DNA of 26,567 bases from Rickettsia endosymbiont of Ixodes persulcatus (GCA_027293795.1 JAPYLE010000094.1:1-26567), one strand, 5' to 3'; positions 16,385-24,546 are shown, numbered from the stretch's first letter. A program made the numbers and translations. Notes: generated by a model not told the origin, from the sequence alone.

Positions 16385-16422
16385 GATTTCTTTACAAAAG
16401 TTAAATTGTAAAGAAATTATGC
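16381..16422. other. Near-perfect palindrome at the transporter start
   Basis: ATTTCTTTACAA (16386-16397) and TTGTAAAGAAAT (16406-16417) form a 12-bp perfect stem with an 8-nt loop, extended by GCAT/ATGC outside. The ATG of the degraded transporter lies in its outer arm. It could be an old operator, a terminator or a small mobile palindrome. Confidence 0.45.
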
Positions 16423-16460
16423 TGTTTTATATAAAAGTCAATAAGAAATTTCGCTTTACA

Positions 16461-16960
16461 TGATAAATAAGGAAATAAAGTGCAACTTATCATTAGCTTA
16501 TTATTGCCTATTCATTGATGAGTCAGGAATAGAAGATAATGCTTGTAGAGAATATGGATGGAGTTAGAAGGTACTAGATGTTATGGAAACAAAGTGTATC
16601 AACATAAATCCAGGATCAGTATGATAGCGGGGCTTCGTAATAATCAAATTATAGAGCCAGTAATATTTGAAGGAAATTGTAATAAAGAAATATTTACAAC
16701 CTATGTAGAGACTATATTAACTAAAGAATTACATCCTGGACAAACAGTAATTATGGATAATATCAACTTCCATAAGGATAATATAATAAGAGAATTAATC
16801 GAGTCGTGTTGGGTACAGAATTTTATTCTTAACTACATATAGCCCGGACTTAAATCCTATAGAACATTATTGTTTTAAGATTAAGAACGAAATAATAAAA
16901 GTTACGGGGCAATTCAAAGATATCAGTATGGCTGTAGAACACGTACTAAAGTTTATTTAA
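16461..16960 (+). pseudogene. IS630-family transposase, frameshifted remnant
   Basis: Read through two frameshifts, this segment gives the catalytic part of an IS630-type DDE transposase. FIDESGIEDNACREYGW holds the first Asp, IMDNINFHKDN the second Asp, and TYSPDLNPIEHY the final Glu. One frame shift lies near 16560-16568, after an in-frame TAG, and another near 16805. The normal DNA-binding N-terminus is absent. The final frame ends at 16960. IS630 transposases insert at TA. The element is dead, but its right end (16961-16987) is preserved. Confidence 0.85.
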
Positions 16961-16987
16961 CTGTACCTATTTACTATGGTCTAAGCT
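16961..16987 (+). repeat. IS630 remnant right end (module X, copy B)
   Basis: Directly after the transposase stop comes a segment with TTTACTATGGTC (16970-16981). It matches 28-39, the reverse complement of 17785-17796, and 25152-25163 with at most one change. Its position marks it as the probable terminal inverted repeat. R1 copy B begins immediately after it. Confidence 0.5.
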
Positions 16988-17191
16988 ATACAGTGTGGTA
17001 GACATTGTGTGTGCATGGAAGTTACTGTAGGTCTAATAGTGGTAATGTAACGATTATATGATTAATAGGCATATTGGTTCACATGAGCCAGACATGATTT
17101 TGCACATACGGGTCGCATAAGCTTTAGCTTCATATGCGACTTCTAGTCGCTATAAAACAAACTTTCATCTGAAAGATGAAAGTGGTTGATT
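16988..17191 (+). mobile_element. R1 repeat copy B, IS200/IS605-like right end
   Basis: This is the second full 204-nt copy, identical to 46-249 except for about 3 bases. The terminal 10-bp GAA-loop hairpin lies at 17160-17182 and the GGTTGATT edge ends at 17191. The sequence then changes completely to a broken gene on the minus strand. It follows an IS630-like end at the same point as copy A. Confidence 0.5.
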
Positions 17192-17194
17192 GTA

Positions 17195-17643
17195 TCAAAT
17201 TTGCTTATAATGTGGTTGGGGCTTGTGAATTTTTTTTAAGGTAAAATCTATACTCATTAAATGAGGGATTGCTGTAATATATTTATCTATAATATTACTT
17301 GTTGCCATCATGTTTTTAAATACATTTAATATAGGAGAAAAAAAATTTTCATTGTCCTCTTATACTGGTTTTTCTATGTTCTGAGTTACATCTATCTTTA
17401 TCTTTAGAGAATTATCCTGTCTCATATTAAAAAACTTTAACGCTGCCTCAAAATCACCATCTTTTGTATGGACTTTCTGAATATTTAAAGCATATAATAT
17501 TGTAAATATTTTTTTAAGTTGGAACTAGAAACAAAATTATATACATCTTTAAATAATAATTTAGAAGCGGTTGCATATCTTGTAACTGCTTTTAATCCAT
17601 TTACAAAGGAATATCCTGAGCTTGTAAGTTGAGCATGATTCAT
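17195..17643 (-). pseudogene. Broken gene of unknown function
   Basis: The minus strand starts with ATG at 17643 and a GGAG-type site, and reads MNHAQLTSSGYSFVNGLKAV for 51 codons before a stop. Shifting frame gives about 48 more codons ending in QNIEKPV, and another shift gives about 50 codons rich in Ile, Lys and Phe ending near 17195. The codon bias looks coding in all three parts, so this is one gene of about 150 codons or more with at least two frameshifts. It is cut at its 3' side by R1 copy B. I recognise no family. Confidence 0.5.
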
Positions 17644-17720
17644 AGTGTTACTCCTGTTTTAAAATAATAAAAATCACATACCACAATATATGGTAATCAA
17701 AAAAAGTCAGCATCTAACAG

Positions 17721-17771
17721 TTAACCATCCTGCATTTGCAATGCAGGGCTTAAGATTACGGCATCAATGCC
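17721..17771 (-). other. R3: hairpin module ending in GGTTAAC
   Basis: On the minus strand GGCAT/ATGCC (17760-17771) is followed by an 8-bp stem CCTGCATT/AATGCAGG (17729-17747) and then ATGGTTAAC. This hairpin-plus-GGTT layout is like the end of R1 but the sequence differs. It follows module X copy D on the same strand. It may be the right end of another IS200/IS605-like relic. Confidence 0.35.
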
Positions 17772-17784
17772 TTAGCTATAGCTA

Positions 17785-17823
17785 GACCATAGTAAACAGT
17801 ACGTAATTTCCTGACGTATTGAA
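17785..17823 (-). repeat. Module X, copy D (inverted)
   Basis: These 39 bases are the reverse complement of 1-39 with a single difference. Copy A leads into R1 whereas copy D leads into R3. Module X is therefore separate from the hairpin modules and fits an IS630-type terminus. Confidence 0.6.
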
Positions 17824-17966
17824 CTCATGGTGCTTGTGATGCTAACGCATTATGGCGCACATGGCAAGCTAAAGCTTTTTCATCTGGAAGATGGAGGTTT
17901 TAACCACCAAAGGGACTATAAAGGTACCAGCACTTATGGCAGGCTGCTACCACCATCGGAAAACCT
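17824..17966 (+). other. R2: structured segment, no intact gene
   Basis: The segment has a CATCT/AGATG hairpin (17881-17893) followed by GAGGTTTTAACC, then GGTACCAGC/GCTGCTACC (17923-17931/17943-17951, one mismatch). Short frames exist in it but are broken by stops or show no family. It resembles the structured ends of transposons and may be a non-coding RNA relic. Confidence 0.35.
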
Positions 17967-18155
17967 TTGATAGATACAATTAGAGAGGATTGTTCTACTA
18001 TAATTCAATTTTTCAAGGATAGTAATAAGCTCTTAACTAGTATTTATAACCTTTTCGGTAATAATAATGAAGATTTTGCATATTATCTGTTAGAGGAAGG
18101 TCATCAGGATGATCAAGTTGATGTTATAGGAGTGGGAGATAGTAACATCTATTAA
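17967..18155 (+). CDS. Small hypothetical protein or gene fragment
   Basis: A 62-codon frame begins with TTG at 17967 and reads MIDTIREDCSTIIQFFKDSN onward to an acidic C-terminus GHQDDQVDVIGVGDSNIY. The frame is open upstream to about 17921 without a better start, so it may be the 3' end of a longer gene truncated by the R2 segment. No signal peptide or membrane helix is seen. Codon use is similar to neighbours. I recognise no family. Confidence 0.35.
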   Translation: MIDTIREDCSTIIQFFKDSNKLLTSIYNLFGNNNEDFAYYLLEEGHQDDQVDVIGVGDSNIY

Positions 18156-18203
18156 TTTGAACTAGGCAAGATGAATTTAAAAGCTTACAAAAACTTTTAA
18201 TAA

Positions 18204-18242
18204 TTGGTACAAGCGAATTATTTATAAATTTGCTTGTACCAA
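18204..18242. terminator. Terminator between parC and the small frame
   Basis: TTGGTACAAGC/GCTTGTACCAA (18204-18214/18232-18242) is an 11-bp perfect stem with a 17-nt AT-rich loop. It lies between convergent frames and could end both, including parC on the minus strand, where a T-containing run follows. Confidence 0.55.
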
Positions 18243-18292
18243 ACCATATAAAATATGCTGGGTTTCTTGTATACACTCAATTTTTATTACAA

Positions 18293-20506
18293 TTATGATG
18301 AAAACCTATTATTTTTAGGGAAGCCCATAGGCGGTAATTTACCTGCACCACCTCTTCTCCCTAAAAATGCAATAATATTTTTCTCGAGCTTTACTTTTCC
18401 ATTGTTATTCCAACCTAAGCCATCTTCTTTATTAAATATTTTAATATCTAGAAGCTTTGCATTTTTAAATTTTTGTAACGTTACGCCTTGTCCTTTTTTC
18501 ATTTCAGGTATTTCATCTATATTAAACACCAGCAATTTACGGCTCTCACTTATGCAAGCAACACTATCTCCATTTGCAGGCAAGCAAGTAATACATATAT
18601 GTCCATTTGGTATGTTCATAATTTGCTTTCCCGTTTTTGTTTGAGCCATTACTTCTTTTGAATTAACTAAAAATCCCTTACCTATGCTACTTGCAAGTAA
18701 TAAAAGCTGATCAGGTTTATAGACTAAAATATTTGTAATATCATTATTCCCTATATCCACAAGTAACTTTATAGATTCCCCCGTTCCTTTACCTTTGGAA
18801 ATATTATCGGCAAGTAACGTAAAAAACCTCCCTTCTGAACTAACTATTAATATTTTATCGGTCGTATAAGCTTCTAAAATAAATTTTTCTGCATCACCTT
18901 CTTTATATTTAATATTCAATAAATCAGTGTTATGACCTTTTAACGAACGTACCCACCCCATTTTTGAGCAGATAATAGTAATCGGTTCTTTAGTAACGAA
19001 AGCTGTTATATCAACTACTTGATTCGTAAGCGTTACTTCTTCAAAGTAGGTCCGCCTTGCTCCTATTACTGTATTTAATCCAAATTTTGTTTGTACTGTT
19101 TTTATTTCTTTTTTAACTACTTTCCATAGTTCTTTAGGATTACTTAAAATCTCTTCTAATATGGCTTGTTGTTTTTGTAAATTACTATGTTCATTAATAA
19201 TTTCCTGCTCTTCAAGACTGCGAAGCGAACGAAGACGGGTATTTAATATTGCTTCTCCCTGTATTTCGGTTAGCTTAAACCGCTCCATTATTATCGCTTT
19301 CGACTCATCCTCTTCACGAATAATTTTAATGATTGCATCAAGATTTAGATAAGCTATTCTAAGCCCTTCTAGAATTTCTAAACGATGCTTGATTTTATTT
19401 AAAAGATAAGTTGACCTGCGAGTAACAATATTTTGTCTATGATCTAGAAACTCTTGTAAAATCTCTAAAATATTCATTACTCTCGGTACGTTATTACTGC
19501 CTATTACATTCATATTTAGTTGAATTCGGCTTTCTAAATTCGTTAGCTTGAATAGAGATTCCATAACTATCTGCGGATCACAACTACGATCTCTTGGCTC
19601 TATAACTAACCTGATAACGTCGGTTGATTCATCTCTAATATTGCTAACAAGCGGGATTTTTTTATCCTTTAGTAATATCGCTATTTGTTCTATGAGTTTT
19701 GATTTTTGAACTTGATAAGGTATTTCGGTTACAACTATCTGATATGTACCGTAACTTAGCGCCTCTTTTTCCCATCTGCTTCTCACTCTAAGACTACCAC
19801 GTCCTGTACTATATGCAGCATTAATAACTTCAGCTTTTTCAATAATTATGCCACCGGTAGGAAAATCAGGACCTTTGATAAAGTTCATTATATCGTTAAT
19901 TTCAGCTTTCGGATGGTCGATTAAATGTATTAGAGCATCACATAACTCATGTAAATTATGCGGCGGTATATTGGTTGCCATACCGACTGCTATCCCTTCA
20001 GAACCATTAGCTAGTAAGTTCGGAAAACCTGCCGGCATTATTACCGGTTCTAAATCGGAATCATCATAAGTAGGGCGGAAATCTACCGTATCTTTATCAA
20101 TATCATCCATTAATAACATACATATTTCGGTCATACGTGATTCGGTATAACGCATAGCCGCTGCATTATCACCATCTATAGAGCCGAAATTGCCCTGTCC
20201 ATCAATTAAAGGATAACGTAATGAAAAATGCTGAGCAAGACGCGCTAAAGTATCGTATACCGCACCATCACCGTGTGGGTGATATTTACCGATCACGTCA
20301 CCGACTACTCTTGCACATTTCTTATAGCCGGAATTCGGCTCAAGCCTTAGCTGTAGCATTGCGTATAATAACCTACGATGTACAGGCTTAAGTCCGTCAC
20401 GTACGTCAGGAAGTGAACGTGACATAATTGTTGATAATGCATAAGCAAGATAACGCTCCGATAATGCATTACCAAAGTCAATATTTTCTATTTTAGCTTC
20501 TTTCAT
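18293..20506 (-). CDS. parC: DNA topoisomerase IV subunit A
   Basis: ParC is the DNA-cleaving subunit of topoisomerase IV and, with ParE, decatenates daughter chromosomes. The 737-residue protein has the GyrA/ParC N-terminal core: DVRDGLKPVHRRLLYAM (34-50), the quinolone region KYHPHGDGAVYD (74-85) and catalytic Tyr120 in AAAMRYTE. A coiled-coil stretch (about 365-470) and a C-terminal part with weak beta-blades follow. The C-terminal domain lacks the GyrA box, which supports ParC over GyrA. The position matching E. coli ParC Ser80 is Gly81. The gene is intact and ends near a shared terminator. Confidence 0.95.
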   Translation of the reverse strand: MKEAKIENIDFGNALSERYLAYALSTIMSRSLPDVRDGLKPVHRRLLYAMLQLRLEPNSGYKKCARVVGDVIGKYHPHGDGAVYDTLARLAQHFSLRYPLIDGQGNFGSIDGDNAAAMRYTESRMTEICMLLMDDIDKDTVDFRPTYDDSDLEPVIMPAGFPNLLANGSEGIAVGMATNIPPHNLHELCDALIHLIDHPKAEINDIMNFIKGPDFPTGGIIIEKAEVINAAYSTGRGSLRVRSRWEKEALSYGTYQIVVTEIPYQVQKSKLIEQIAILLKDKKIPLVSNIRDESTDVIRLVIEPRDRSCDPQIVMESLFKLTNLESRIQLNMNVIGSNNVPRVMNILEILQEFLDHRQNIVTRRSTYLLNKIKHRLEILEGLRIAYLNLDAIIKIIREEDESKAIIMERFKLTEIQGEAILNTRLRSLRSLEEQEIINEHSNLQKQQAILEEILSNPKELWKVVKKEIKTVQTKFGLNTVIGARRTYFEEVTLTNQVVDITAFVTKEPITIICSKMGWVRSLKGHNTDLLNIKYKEGDAEKFILEAYTTDKILIVSSEGRFFTLLADNISKGKGTGESIKLLVDIGNNDITNILVYKPDQLLLLASSIGKGFLVNSKEVMAQTKTGKQIMNIPNGHICITCLPANGDSVACISESRKLLVFNIDEIPEMKKGQGVTLQKFKNAKLLDIKIFNKEDGLGWNNNGKVKLEKNIIAFLGRRGGAGKLPPMGFPKNNRFSS

Positions 20507-20588
20507 AAAATGTTTAGTATTTGTTTTTGTTGTATTGACTCCTATTTCATTCCCACGAAAGCTTTGTTGTATGGCTCGATTTTTTTGC

Positions 20589-20689
20589 TGTCATCCCGCG
20601 ACTGGATCCCGCGATCAAGTTAAAAATACTAATAATTTTAGTATTTTAAGTTGTATTTTTAGATACCGTGGTCAAGCCACGATATGACA
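20589..20689. repeat. Rickettsia palindromic-type element
   Basis: Arms beginning TGTCATCCCGCG and ending GCCACGATATGACA enclose an AT-rich centre with its own AATACTAA/TTAGTATT hairpin. The GTCATCCCGCG core is typical of palindromic repeats in Rickettsia spacers. It separates the SPOR gene from parC. Another partial repeat lies at about 20545-20580. Confidence 0.55.
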
Positions 20690-20697
20690 ATAAAGCA

Positions 20698-21372
20698 TCA
20701 TTTTAACACACAACTCTGCTTGTTATAAGCTAATTTCTTACAAACCGCTTTAGCTTGACTAAGACTACCATAATCACCGGCTAAGATTAAATAGAAAAAT
20801 TTGCCGTCGTCATATTTAACTTTTGTGGTTGTGATAACAACATTTTTAAGAATTTTCGGGAATTTCTTTTTTATTCTTTCCCCTTCCTTTATTGCTTCCT
20901 GATCCTGAGAAACCTATGAATATAGATTCTCGCAACCAAAGTCAAAGCGATGAATCTTTTGATGAAATATCTAACCTTATTGCATTAATAGAGCCAAGTA
21001 ATAACTCCAAAAATGAAACGGATTTAAATATAATAAAACTTGAAAAAGGAAGTAAAGATAAGGCTAGTAATGCTAAAAATTGTAAAAATAATGAAAGTTA
21101 TAAAGTACAACTTGGTTCGGTAAAATCTGAAGCAGAAGCAATTTTACGGTTTTAATATTTGTACCTTTAGCAATAAGATTTTCATATATCGCACTATGTA
21201 CTGCTGCTATTTGGTTATTTTCTATTATAGACGGTTTTATTTTTGTAAGCAGCTCATCAGGATAAATAGTAATTACCGGCTTGCTATTCTGATAATATTG
21301 ATAAGCAAAATAAATAGCGGATATACATATTAAACACCCTAGACATATTTTAACAAAAATATTATTGATCAT
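20698..21372 (-). pseudogene. SPOR-domain envelope protein split by an inversion
   Basis: The gene should encode a 224-residue inner-membrane protein with a periplasmic peptidoglycan-binding SPOR domain. Residues 1-79 read on the minus strand (21372 to 21136), with a membrane helix at about 8-25. The next 79 codons, including the start of the SPOR domain (ESYKVQLGSVKSEAEA), lie on the plus strand in the opposite sense. The last 65 codons (KVKYDDGKFFYLILAGDYGS and on, to CVLK) are on the minus strand again. Restoring the middle segment gives a continuous frame of exactly 225 codons including the stop. As it stands the product would stop after 99 residues without a SPOR domain. It lies downstream of argS. 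Confidence 0.9.
20891..21142. other. Inverted segment with 8-bp terminal inverted repeats
   Basis: ATTGCTTC (20891-20898) and GAAGCAAT (21135-21142) bound the inverted part of the SPOR gene. The plus strand between them has an open frame from TTG 20892 to 21155, but this is the gene's own middle part in reverse orientation. The inversion could be a one-off event at short repeats or a reversible switch. Confidence 0.85.
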
Positions 21373-21389
21373 AAATAAAATACTCTGGC

Positions 21390-21417
21390 TGTCATTCCCG
21401 CGAAAGCGAGAATGACA
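21390..21417. repeat. Short palindromic repeat between argS and the SPOR gene
   Basis: TGTCATTCCCGC/GCGAGAATGACA forms a 12-bp stem with one mismatch and a GAAA tetraloop. It is the minimal form of the repeat seen at 24474 and 24977. It may stabilise or end the argS transcript. Confidence 0.6.
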
Positions 21418-21444
21418 TAGTAAGTTTAGTACTAACTACAATAA

Positions 21445-23175
21445 TTACATTTTATTCATTGGTTCTACACCTATCACTTCAAGACCGCTAGCTATAACTT
21501 TTTGTACAGCTTTAGCAAGAGCAAGACGAGCGGTAGTTAATTCTTTATTGTTTTCAATTACAAATCTATAGTCACTATTTTCTTTACCGAAATTCCATAT
21601 AGAATGAAATTTTGAAGCTAAATTTATTAAATAAAATGCTATACGATGCGGTTCAAAATATTTTGCAGATGCTTCTAATGTTTTTGTCCACGCAGCTAAA
21701 AGTTTTATGATCTCAATTTCTTCTTCTGATGATAATAATGATAAATCATATATACCGGCTTCAAAGTTATTATAAGATTCCGGCATTAGTTCCATAGCTT
21801 TTGATAAAATTGATATTGTTCTTACATGTGCATATTGTACATAAAAGATAGGATTTTCTCTTGATTGTTCTTTCACTTTTACTAAATCAAAATCAAGGGG
21901 CTTATCATTTTGTCTAGTCAACATCATAAACCTTATTATATCTTTCCCCACCTCATGATTTACATCTTGCACACTAGCAAAGCTTCCAAGACGTTTTGAC
22001 ATTTTGACCGGCACACCGTTTTCAACAAAATTGACCAATTGACAGATTTTAACATCTACTTTAACCTGCTCTTTGCCTAGAGCTTTAACTATTGCCTCAA
22101 TTCTTTTAACATACCCGCTATGATCAGCACCAAGTACATAAATTAAGTGATTAGCTCCTCTATCTATTTTATCCTTAGCATATGCAAGATCGGAAGCAAA
22201 ATACGACCAACTTCCTTCAGCTTTTTCTATAGGGCGATCTTGACTATCACCATACTTGGTAGATTTAAATAATTTTTGAACTCTGTTATCCCATTCTTCA
22301 TGAATTTTGCCTTTAGGAGCAGGTAGCGTACCTTCATAAATTAGCCCCATATTAGTAAGTAATTTCACTGTTTCCTCTATTTCACCTTTATCATGCAATG
22401 ACTGTTCAGAGAAAAATATATCATGTTTAATACCTAGCTCTTCTAAATCTTTTCTATTTAAATCAAGCATCTTTTTTACGGCAAAATTTTTGACTATTTT
22501 GAACCTTTCCGCTTCATCCATCACTAATAATTTATTACCGTATTCTTTCACTAAAATTTGCCCAACCGGAATTAAATACTCTCCCGGATATAAACTGACA
22601 GGGATAGTAATTTTTTCGCCTAAAGCTTCTCTATAACGTAATAATACTGTACTCACTAAATCATTTATTTGTGATCCTGCATCATTAACATAATATTCTT
22701 TTGTAACATTGTAACCTACCTTTTGCAAAATTCTTGCTAACACATCGCCATATACTGCTCCTCTAGCATGACCCATATGCATTGGACCCGTGGGATTAGC
22801 CGAAACATACTCGATATTAATATTTTTGTTCTTATCTATATCAATTTCAAAAAACTTTTCTTCGTGCTGTAGAATATTTTTAATTGCTATCTGCCAATTT
22901 TTAGCTTTTATAGTAAAATTAATAAAGCCCGGTCCTGCTATTTCTATACTTGCAATATAAGGTAATGTTATAAGTATTTCTTTAAATTTCAGTGCCACCG
23001 TACGGGGAGAAATATTTTCTTTAGCAGCAATGATCATTGCAATATTACTTGATAAATCACCGTTAAAATTATCTTTCGGCGTTTCAATAGTAGCAATATT
23101 CACTATTTCCTGATTATTATATAATTGCCGGCTTGCTGCAATTATGTCTTGTTTCAATTGATTAAATATATTCAT
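21445..23175 (-). CDS. argS: Arginyl-tRNA synthetase
   Basis: ArgS charges tRNA-Arg with arginine in the cytosol as a class I synthetase. The 576-residue protein has an N-terminal Add1 domain (about 1-85), the HIGH-type signature HMGH (133-136) within ANPTGPMHMGHARGA, and a KMSKR loop (391-395). The C-terminal DALR anticodon-binding domain includes YVQYAHVRTISIL. Unlike many ArgS proteins it keeps an exact KMSKR. The ATG is at 23175. The SPOR gene follows in the same direction. Confidence 0.98.
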   Translation of the reverse strand: MNIFNQLKQDIIAASRQLYNNQEIVNIATIETPKDNFNGDLSSNIAMIIAAKENISPRTVALKFKEILITLPYIASIEIAGPGFINFTIKAKNWQIAIKNILQHEEKFFEIDIDKNKNINIEYVSANPTGPMHMGHARGAVYGDVLARILQKVGYNVTKEYYVNDAGSQINDLVSTVLLRYREALGEKITIPVSLYPGEYLIPVGQILVKEYGNKLLVMDEAERFKIVKNFAVKKMLDLNRKDLEELGIKHDIFFSEQSLHDKGEIEETVKLLTNMGLIYEGTLPAPKGKIHEEWDNRVQKLFKSTKYGDSQDRPIEKAEGSWSYFASDLAYAKDKIDRGANHLIYVLGADHSGYVKRIEAIVKALGKEQVKVDVKICQLVNFVENGVPVKMSKRLGSFASVQDVNHEVGKDIIRFMMLTRQNDKPLDFDLVKVKEQSRENPIFYVQYAHVRTISILSKAMELMPESYNNFEAGIYDLSLLSSEEEIEIIKLLAAWTKTLEASAKYFEPHRIAFYLINLASKFHSIWNFGKENSDYRFVIENNKELTTARLALAKAVQKVIASGLEVIGVEPMNKM

Positions 23176-23205
23176 AATTTTAGATGTTATTAAAATGTAC
23201 AGAAT

Positions 23206-23326
23206 AGACTTCCTGAATAACTTAGCTATAAGGAGGGATTTGTAGGAGACACTTAGTACGTAAGGATTTGAGCACCTGGAACGACGTACAAATTACCCTT
23301 TAGAAGCGAAGTTATTCAGGAAGTCT
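23206..23326. repeat. 121-bp dispersed repeat with 18-bp inverted ends
   Basis: AGACTTCCTGAATAACTT (23206-23223) and its exact complement (23309-23326) bound a 121-bp element in the gap between dgt and argS. The GC-richer interior contains GGAGGG and ACGTAC. It is of the Rickettsia dispersed-repeat type. Its right edge supplies the dgt stop codon. Confidence 0.65.
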
Positions 23327-24455
23327 AACAAAGTTGATTATATTCCTGAATAGCAAAGCGATCTGTCATACCTGCTATATAATCGGCAATAACTCTAGCT
23401 TTACTATATATTTCATTAGAGTCTATTAGCATTTTCCAATTAACCGGTAATAAATTAATATCATCCATATAAACCTTAAACAAACCTTGTACGATTTTAG
23501 TACATTTAAGGCTAATGGCCATAATTTTATTACTTTTATAAACTCGCTCATGTAGAAACTTTTTAGTTTCCTCAATACGCTCATTAGTTTTTTCCGTAAA
23601 ATCCACTAGCTGATAATTCAAATTACGTATCTCATTTATATCAGTAATTTTTTCTTTATTCAAATTTTCTTTTGTTTGCCATAATAAATCGGTAATCAAT
23701 TCATGCATTAGCTTACGTACTACCTCATAAATAAGACACGAGGAGCTAATATTTTTAAATTTTGACTTGAGTTCAAAAGCATACTGATCAATATATTTAA
23801 GTTCAGCAAGACTATTAAAATCGATAATTTTAGCACCGATACTATCTTCCAAATCATGCGAAATATAACTAATGTCATCGGCAAGTGCTGCTATTTGAGC
23901 CTCTGCAGAGGCATATGTATCAAGCTCTAAATCATTTTGCTTATTATACTCTGCTATATATTCATTTATCTCACCGGTTATAGGACCGTTATGTTTTACG
24001 ATTCCTTCTAAAACTTCCCATGTTAAATTCACTCCGTTATAAGCTGCATATCTTTTTTCAAGTAGTGTTAGTATCTTTAAAGATTGAGCATTATGGGAAA
24101 AGCCGTTATACTCTCTCATACATTCGTTTAAAGCTCTTTCTCCCGTATGACCGAAAGGCGTGTGACCAAGATCGTGAGCAAGTGCTATTGTTTCGGCTAA
24201 GTCACTTGATAAATTTAAAGTATTAGCAACCGAACGTGCAACAGTTGAAACCTCTAGAGAATGAGTTAACCTATTTCTATAATGATCTCCTTCGTGATTA
24301 ATAAAAACCTGAGTTTTATACTGTAAACGCCTAAATGCATTAGTATGAATGATGCGATCACGATCACGTTCAAACTCATTTCTATACGAGGTCGGGATCT
24401 CCTTATATAATCTCCCCCTACTTTTAAGAGGATCGGAAGCATATGAAGTTAGCAT
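23325..24455 (-). CDS. dgt: dGTPase-like HD-domain triphosphohydrolase
   Basis: Dgt-family enzymes hydrolyse dGTP, or dNTPs in general, to the nucleoside and triphosphate. The 376 residues carry the family start ERDRDRIIHTNAFRRLQYKTQVF in two overlapping parts, and the HD metal site His65, His94-Asp95 and an Asp in LADDISYISHD (191-201). AHDLGHTPFGHTGE (93-106) is diagnostic. The short form is typical of alphaproteobacteria (dGTPase-like type 2). The stop TAG at 23325-23327 overlaps a repeat by two bases, so the final residues may have been reset by that insertion. Confidence 0.95.
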   Translation of the reverse strand: MLTSYASDPLKSRGRLYKEIPTSYRNEFERDRDRIIHTNAFRRLQYKTQVFINHEGDHYRNRLTHSLEVSTVARSVANTLNLSSDLAETIALAHDLGHTPFGHTGERALNECMREYNGFSHNAQSLKILTLLEKRYAAYNGVNLTWEVLEGIVKHNGPITGEINEYIAEYNKQNDLELDTYASAEAQIAALADDISYISHDLEDSIGAKIIDFNSLAELKYIDQYAFELKSKFKNISSSCLIYEVVRKLMHELITDLLWQTKENLNKEKITDINEIRNLNYQLVDFTEKTNERIEETKKFLHERVYKSNKIMAISLKCTKIVQGLFKVYMDDINLLPVNWKMLIDSNEIYSKARVIADYIAGMTDRFAIQEYNQLC

Positions 24456-24473
24456 CGTTATCCTTTATTGTGA

Positions 24474-24546
24474 AAGGCGTTGTTGCATGATTCTGATGTC
24501 ATTCCCGCGAAGGCGGGATGACATCAGAATCATGCAACAACGCCTT
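24474..24546. repeat. 73-nt near-perfect palindrome between dgt and the Fe-S gene
   Basis: The two arms are complementary over about 35 bp with a single extra T and a GAA-type loop. The outer arm reads AAGGCGTTGTTGCATGATTC and the inner part GTCATTCCCGCG. It lies in the space between divergent genes, 19 bp before the dgt start, and touches the -35 box of the plus-strand promoter. The near-perfect symmetry suggests recent arrival. Confidence 0.8.

Noticed and set aside
17824..17960. Short open frame reading KLKLFHLEDGGFNHQRDYKG
   Set aside because: It runs over hairpin-forming sequence, has no family I can name and no ribosome site; a structured non-coding segment fits better.
18255..18644. 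Plus-strand frames opposite parC and dgt
   Set aside because: They are antisense to complete, well-conserved genes and lack protein-like composition.
20892..21155. A separate plus-strand gene of 87 codons
   Set aside because: Its product is exactly the missing middle of the SPOR protein on the other strand, so it is an inverted gene segment rather than an independent gene.
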